DNA of 46,735 nt from positions 1 through 46,735 of the forward strand of contig JAJQGT010000027.1 of assembly GCA_021201135.1 (NCBI GenBank), in the 5' to 3' direction. Below the pieces are notes generated by a model. The model worked only from the letters and a program-made list of their open reading frames with translations, ran no database searches and had not been told where the DNA came from. The stretch comes from Oscillospiraceae bacterium (GTDB taxonomy: Bacteria > Bacillota > Clostridia > Oscillospirales > Ruminococcaceae). Both the position numbers and the translations under genes were made by a program. This document shows positions 43,377-46,735 of this stretch, in pieces (the stretch's first letter is position 1; every line of letters begins with the position of its first letter).

Positions 43377-45083
43377 ATGACTAGGAAAAGAGTATTAATC
43401 GGCATCGGAATTGCGGCGATTCTTATAAGCATCCTGAGCTTTGCGGTTTTGAATATCAACACAATGGGCGAGGAAACCTTCTCGTTCGAATCCACCTATC
43501 AGGGCGACGAGGTCACTCTCAAGGCGACCATCTGGGAAGAGGACAACGCCGAATATGCCGTCCTCATCTGCCCGGGCTATTCCTGCGACAGGCAGAAGTG
43601 GCGCCCGATTGCGAACCTGTTTACATCCAACGGCATGACCGTCATGAGCTTCGACTATTCGGGGCAGGGCGGCTCCTACGGCACCATCGGCTTTGACAAC
43701 GCCAAGACGGACGACATCGCCGTCGAGATTGCCGACGCCATCGAGGTTCTGCACGAAAGAACCGGCATCGACTATGACCACATAATTCTGGTCGGGCATT
43801 CTATGGGCGGACGCTCTATCTTACGACTTCTGCAGGACTACAACAACCCCGACGCCGTCACGACCGTCACCAAGCGGGAAATTGCAAACGTGATTCTGAT
43901 TGCGCCCGAGGTCAACTATTTTGCGAACGCTCAGGCGAGCCTCTTTGCCGGCACCACCGACGCCGAGGAGGAGCCCTGGTCCTACTATAACGAGAGCTTC
44001 ATCGCCGGCACCAACGTCTATATCTACGGCTCGACCGCCGACGATATCGTTTCGGATAAAGATATCCTGGCGATTTATGAGCACCTTGGCGGCACCGACG
44101 TCCCCGAAAGCGGGACCTGGGCGGCGACTCAGGTCAACAGCTACGGAAGCAAAATCACCGTCGGCGTGACCTCAGGCGTCCTGCACTCCTATCAGATGTA
44201 CTCTGCCAAGTTTGCTGACTATGTGAACGAGGCGGTTGCGGACATCACCGGCACGGAATCGAGCTTCAATTCGGGACTTATGCACCTCGTTTATGTCGGA
44301 TGGTTCAGCGCTTTGATAGGCATATTCACGCTTCTGCTCGGCTTGAATATGGGAAGTAAAATCTCCACCGAGGGCGAATGCCTGCCGGTGCTCGAGAATT
44401 CGAAATCATTCCTCACAAGAAAGCTCATCATGTGGATTCCGGGAATTCTGATGGCGTTCGTCATCTGTTGCGTGTGCGTCGTGATGCCATTCGGAAGCCC
44501 GATTATGAACATCCCCTACATGTGCTTCATCGCGGGCTACGGTCTTGTGATGCTGATTGCCTATCGTAAGGGCACCTTCAGGGGCACTCAAGGCAAGCTC
44601 CCGAAGCCCACGCTCAAGACCAAGTCCGACTGGAAGCATAATCTTTACTGCTTCGGAATTGTCGCACTGCTTTGCATATTCGCTTGGTACGTCCTCAGGG
44701 CTTCGATGTATTGGCTGATGCCGCTGAACTGGCGACTCTTCTGGCTGATATTCAACGGTGCGCTCATGACCGTCGGCTACTACGTCTCCGGGGCCGAGCA
44801 GGACATGCTCGAAAATGCGGGTGCAAGCCGTGGCACAAGGTTCCTATACAGTCTGATTCAGTATATCCCGCTGTTCCTGTTCGTTGGGTTCTATCTCATA
44901 ATCAAGAGCTACTCCGGGCTCATCGGGCAGATTGTCAATGTAGTGCTCATGTACATCCTCTGCATCCCAATCGGCACCTTCATCCGGCACCGCACCGGCA
45001 ACCGCCTTGTAGCCGCAATCCTGACGGCGGTTCTCTTCCAGCTTCTTATGATTAACAGTGCGGCATTGATTTCGATGTTCTGA
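43377..45083 (+). CDS. Membrane protein with extracytoplasmic alpha/beta-hydrolase domain
   Basis: 568 residues. Helix 1 (6-26), an alpha/beta-hydrolase domain (45-290) with YAVLICPGYSCDRQKW, nucleophile GHSMGGRS and a His in GVTSGVLHSYQMY, then six to eight helices (300-568). The hydrolase domain faces outside. It may trim lipids or peptides; no substrate is evident. It follows fRMsr by 17 bases. Confidence 0.82.
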   Translation: MTRKRVLIGIGIAAILISILSFAVLNINTMGEETFSFESTYQGDEVTLKATIWEEDNAEYAVLICPGYSCDRQKWRPIANLFTSNGMTVMSFDYSGQGGSYGTIGFDNAKTDDIAVEIADAIEVLHERTGIDYDHIILVGHSMGGRSILRLLQDYNNPDAVTTVTKREIANVILIAPEVNYFANAQASLFAGTTDAEEEPWSYYNESFIAGTNVYIYGSTADDIVSDKDILAIYEHLGGTDVPESGTWAATQVNSYGSKITVGVTSGVLHSYQMYSAKFADYVNEAVADITGTESSFNSGLMHLVYVGWFSALIGIFTLLLGLNMGSKISTEGECLPVLENSKSFLTRKLIMWIPGILMAFVICCVCVVMPFGSPIMNIPYMCFIAGYGLVMLIAYRKGTFRGTQGKLPKPTLKTKSDWKHNLYCFGIVALLCIFAWYVLRASMYWLMPLNWRLFWLIFNGALMTVGYYVSGAEQDMLENAGASRGTRFLYSLIQYIPLFLFVGFYLIIKSYSGLIGQIVNVVLMYILCIPIGTFIRHRTGNRLVAAILTAVLFQLLMINSAALISMF

Positions 45084-45130
45084 GCCATTGCGTAAGACAA
45101 ATAACTTTAATACAAACAGAGGAAACAATC

Positions 45131-45292
45131 ATGAAAGAAACATTGCAAGACCTTAAAACCAGAAGAAGCTGCGGAAAATATCGTCCGGAGCAAATCAGCG
45201 ATGCCGAGCTCGACGAAATCCTCGGCTACGGCGACGAAGGCGGAGTGAGACCTGCGGCGGAGAGAAAGACTGGGTATATTGTTAAGGTATGA
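45131..45292 (+). pseudogene. Nitroreductase remnant with large internal deletion
   Basis: 53 residues. The first 33 (MKETLQDLKTRRSCGKYRPE...LDEIL) are the start of a nitroreductase and the last 20 (GYGDEGGVRPAAERKTGYI) are its end; about 110-120 residues between are missing in frame, including most of the FMN site. Confidence 0.7.
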
Positions 45293-45310
45293 TGCGGTTT
45301 CGCACTAATT

Positions 45311-45379
45311 GTAGGGGCGGATATCATCCGCCCGAACCCACGGCTTGCACTACAACGGGCGGATAATATCCGCCCCTAC
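45311..45379. repeat. Long inverted repeat (GTAGGGGCGG family)
   Basis: 24-base arms at 45311-45334 and 45356-45379, starting GTAGGGGCGGATAT, identical but for one base, around a 21-base loop. Resembles dispersed palindromic repeats common in gut Clostridia. Region 45293-45408 has no gene. Confidence 0.8.
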
Positions 45380-45408
45380 AAAGAAATCAAAGGGGGCATG
45401 GGGTTAAT

Positions 45409-46212
45409 ATGAATCTGCCATTGATTTTAGCTTATCTGTTCTTCATCGGCTCGGTGCTGGGCTGGGTGATGGAGCTTCTGTTCAGAAAATTCTTTTCCAA
45501 AACCAACCCCGAGCACAGGTGGATTAATCCGGGCTTCTGCACCGGTCCCTATCTGCCGCTTTACGGCACCGGGCTTTGCGTGCTGTATCTGCTCGCATCC
45601 TTGGAAGAATATCTGCCGTTTGAGAGCGATGTCGTCAATAAAATAATCCTCTTCTTCCTGATGGCTCTTATGATGACGGTTATCGAGTTCATTGCGGGAT
45701 TTATCTCGCTGAAGGTGAGCAAGGTCCGACTCTGGGACTACACCGGCGAGAAAGGCAACATCATGGGCATCATCTGTCCGAAGTTCTCGCTATTCTGGGC
45801 TATCTTAGGTGGAGTTTACTACTTCTTCATCCACCCGTACATAAAGGAATCGCTGGCGTGGCTCAGTCGGAATCTGGCGTTCTCCTTCTTCATTGGGCTG
45901 TTCTTCGGCGTGTTCATCGTGGATATGTGCAACTCGGCACAGCTCCTCGTAAAGCTCAAGCATTTCGCCGAAGAGAACGAGGTTATTCTCCGGTACGAGA
46001 ATATCAAAGCACAGATCCGCACCCGCAACGAGGAGATCCTGAAGCGTGCCAAGGGCAAACAAACCCGCAAACGCCGCTACCAATTCGTCCACCCCTTCAC
46101 CACCGACAAGCCGATTAACGAGGTCCTGAAGGAGTACATGGAGGAGCTTGAAGAGAGGACGAATGAGCTCCGCAAGAAAATCGACCCGAAGGAACGGAAG
46201 AAGCAGGACTAA
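45409..46212 (+). CDS. CmpB-type putative ABC transporter permease (PF06541)
   Basis: 267 residues, five to six helices (5-25, 50-70, 80-105, 120-145, 160-185) and a long basic, coiled-coil C-terminus. Motifs FFIGSVLGWVMELLFRK, WINPGFCTGPYLPLYGTG and GYTGEKGN-like WDYTGEKGN are of the family. Function unclear despite the name. Confidence 0.88.
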   Translation: MNLPLILAYLFFIGSVLGWVMELLFRKFFSKTNPEHRWINPGFCTGPYLPLYGTGLCVLYLLASLEEYLPFESDVVNKIILFFLMALMMTVIEFIAGFISLKVSKVRLWDYTGEKGNIMGIICPKFSLFWAILGGVYYFFIHPYIKESLAWLSRNLAFSFFIGLFFGVFIVDMCNSAQLLVKLKHFAEENEVILRYENIKAQIRTRNEEILKRAKGKQTRKRRYQFVHPFTTDKPINEVLKEYMEELEERTNELRKKIDPKERKKQD

Positions 46213-46232
46213 GAATTATTGGAGGTGTTCCG

Positions 46233-46313
46233 ATGAATAAAGTTTTAAGTTTGCAGGAAATCGCCGATATCGTCAAGCCGATTGCGGAGAAGTACGGCGT
46301 CGAAGAAATCTAG
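46233..46313 (+). pseudogene. N-terminal half of a MNT-type nucleotidyltransferase (split by inversion)
   Basis: Starts MNKVLSLQEIADIVKPIAE after GGAGGTGTTCCG and stops at a TAG made by the junction. The missing catalytic half is at 13620-13841 on the other strand. Confidence 0.85.
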
Positions 46314-46485
46314 GTTCTTGATGCTGTTATGTATCAGTGGTTTCGGCTTGTCGAAGATTGTCTTTCAGTTCGTTCCTCTCCAAGACTTCTCCAAGCCTTG
46401 GACTGATGCTGAGCTGTATGCGAAGTATGGGCTGTCGCAGGAGGAGATTGAGTTTGTGGAGGGGACTATTAGGGGGATGGAGTGA
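46310..46485 (+). pseudogene. C-terminal end of the Eco57I-type methylase (split by inversion)
   Basis: Reads RFLMLLCISGFGLSKIVFQF, then PLQDFSKPWTDAELYAKYGL and EIEFVEGTIRGME, the usual end of this methylase family, with no start of its own. It completes TYLKTKFA of the gene that ends at 13781. Confidence 0.85.
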
Positions 46486-46506
46486 ACATCCGGATAGGAG
46501 AATAAA

Positions 46507-46735
46507 ATGAACGACTTAGACGCAAGACATACAAACGAAGAATTTCTTAAGAACATCTCCGACGTCCTTGCCTCGGCGAGAAAGAACGCCAAGACAGCCG
46601 TCAACCTTTCGATGGTCTATGCCTATTACGAAATCGGGCGGAGAATCGTTGAGGAGGAACAGAACGGTGCCGACAGGGCGAGCTATGGGCAATATCTTCT
46701 GAAAGAGCTGTCCGAATATCTTACGGGAATTTATG
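46507..46735 (+). CDS. YhcG/DUF1016-family PDDEXK nuclease (partial)
   Basis: The first 76 residues of a DUF1016 protein: LDARHTNEEFLKNISDVLASARKNAKTAVNLSMVYAYYEIGRRIVEEEQNG. The C-terminal nuclease domain is beyond the window. TAGGAG precedes the ATG, 21 bases after the methylase end, so before the inversion it was downstream in the restriction operon. Confidence 0.85.
   Translation, partial: MNDLDARHTNEEFLKNISDVLASARKNAKTAVNLSMVYAYYEIGRRIVEEEQNGADRASYGQYLLKELSEYLTGIY

Noticed and set aside
45311..45379. CRISPR array
   Set aside because: Only a single inverted pair, no regularly spaced direct repeats, and no cas genes anywhere in the window.

Overview
The window looks like chromosome of a spore-forming gut or rumen Firmicute, most likely an Oscillospiraceae/Ruminococcus-type organism. 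The signs are a SpoIVB peptidase, cellobiose phosphorylase, lipoproteins and a CapA-like protein with Thr/Glu 'TTEAT' linkers, strong sigma-A type promoters, and Gram-positive ribosome binding sites. The genus is inferred, not proven.

Layout: (1) 1-5.5 kb, an ABC exporter with an ATPase and two very large FtsX-type permeases. (2) 5.6-8.4 kb, an operon of two esterases and an ATP-grasp ligase. (3) 8.4-11.4 kb, copper defence: csoR then copA, with a CopZ-like domain fused to the end of CopA; the csoR promoter holds one CsoR-type operator in its spacer and a second further down. (4) 11.4-13.8 kb, a TM2 protein, a nucleotidyltransferase, a DUF4236 gene split by an in-frame stop, and half of a second nucleotidyltransferase. 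(5) 13.8-18.8 kb, a restriction-modification operon: M-type subunit, GIY-YIG-like/SF2 helicase, Eco57I-type methylase. (6) 18.9-23.4 kb, an integrative mobilizable element: relaxase remnant, RepA-like ATPase, MobC-like protein, integrase, excisionase, XRE repressor, lying against the 3' end of guaA. (7) 23.6-29.4 kb, guaA, capA, a type III toxin-antitoxin remnant, an LRR lipoprotein and an inactive-looking SipW homologue. (8) 29.5-33 kb, tRNA-Thr, alcohol and aldehyde dehydrogenases, a kinase. (9) 33-41.5 kb, housekeeping and sporulation: murI, DUF1934, membrane proteins, spoIVB, cellobiose phosphorylase, recQ. (10) 41.5-46.7 kb, dinJ with a frameshifted yafQ, a lipoprotein, fRMsr, a membrane hydrolase, a nitroreductase remnant, a CmpB-type membrane protein, then two gene fragments and the start of a YhcG/DUF1016 nuclease.

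The main result is a 32.5-kb inversion that can be read directly from the sequence. At about 13,840 the methylase gene runs into the second half of a nucleotidyltransferase gene. At about 46,311 the first half of that nucleotidyltransferase runs into the missing end of the methylase. Both junctions share only CTA. Turning the segment back restores both genes. It also puts the restriction operon directly upstream of the YhcG-type nuclease gene, so that guaA, the mobile element, the restriction operon and yhcG would form one continuous island running off the right edge.

Several defence or mobility genes here look disarmed: the type III toxin lacks its N-terminal half, yafQ has a 1-base shift, the relaxase lacks its N-terminus, and the restriction system is split, inverted and carries NPLY instead of NPPY. 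The single-base lesions could be sequencing errors. The large rearrangements are unlikely to be.
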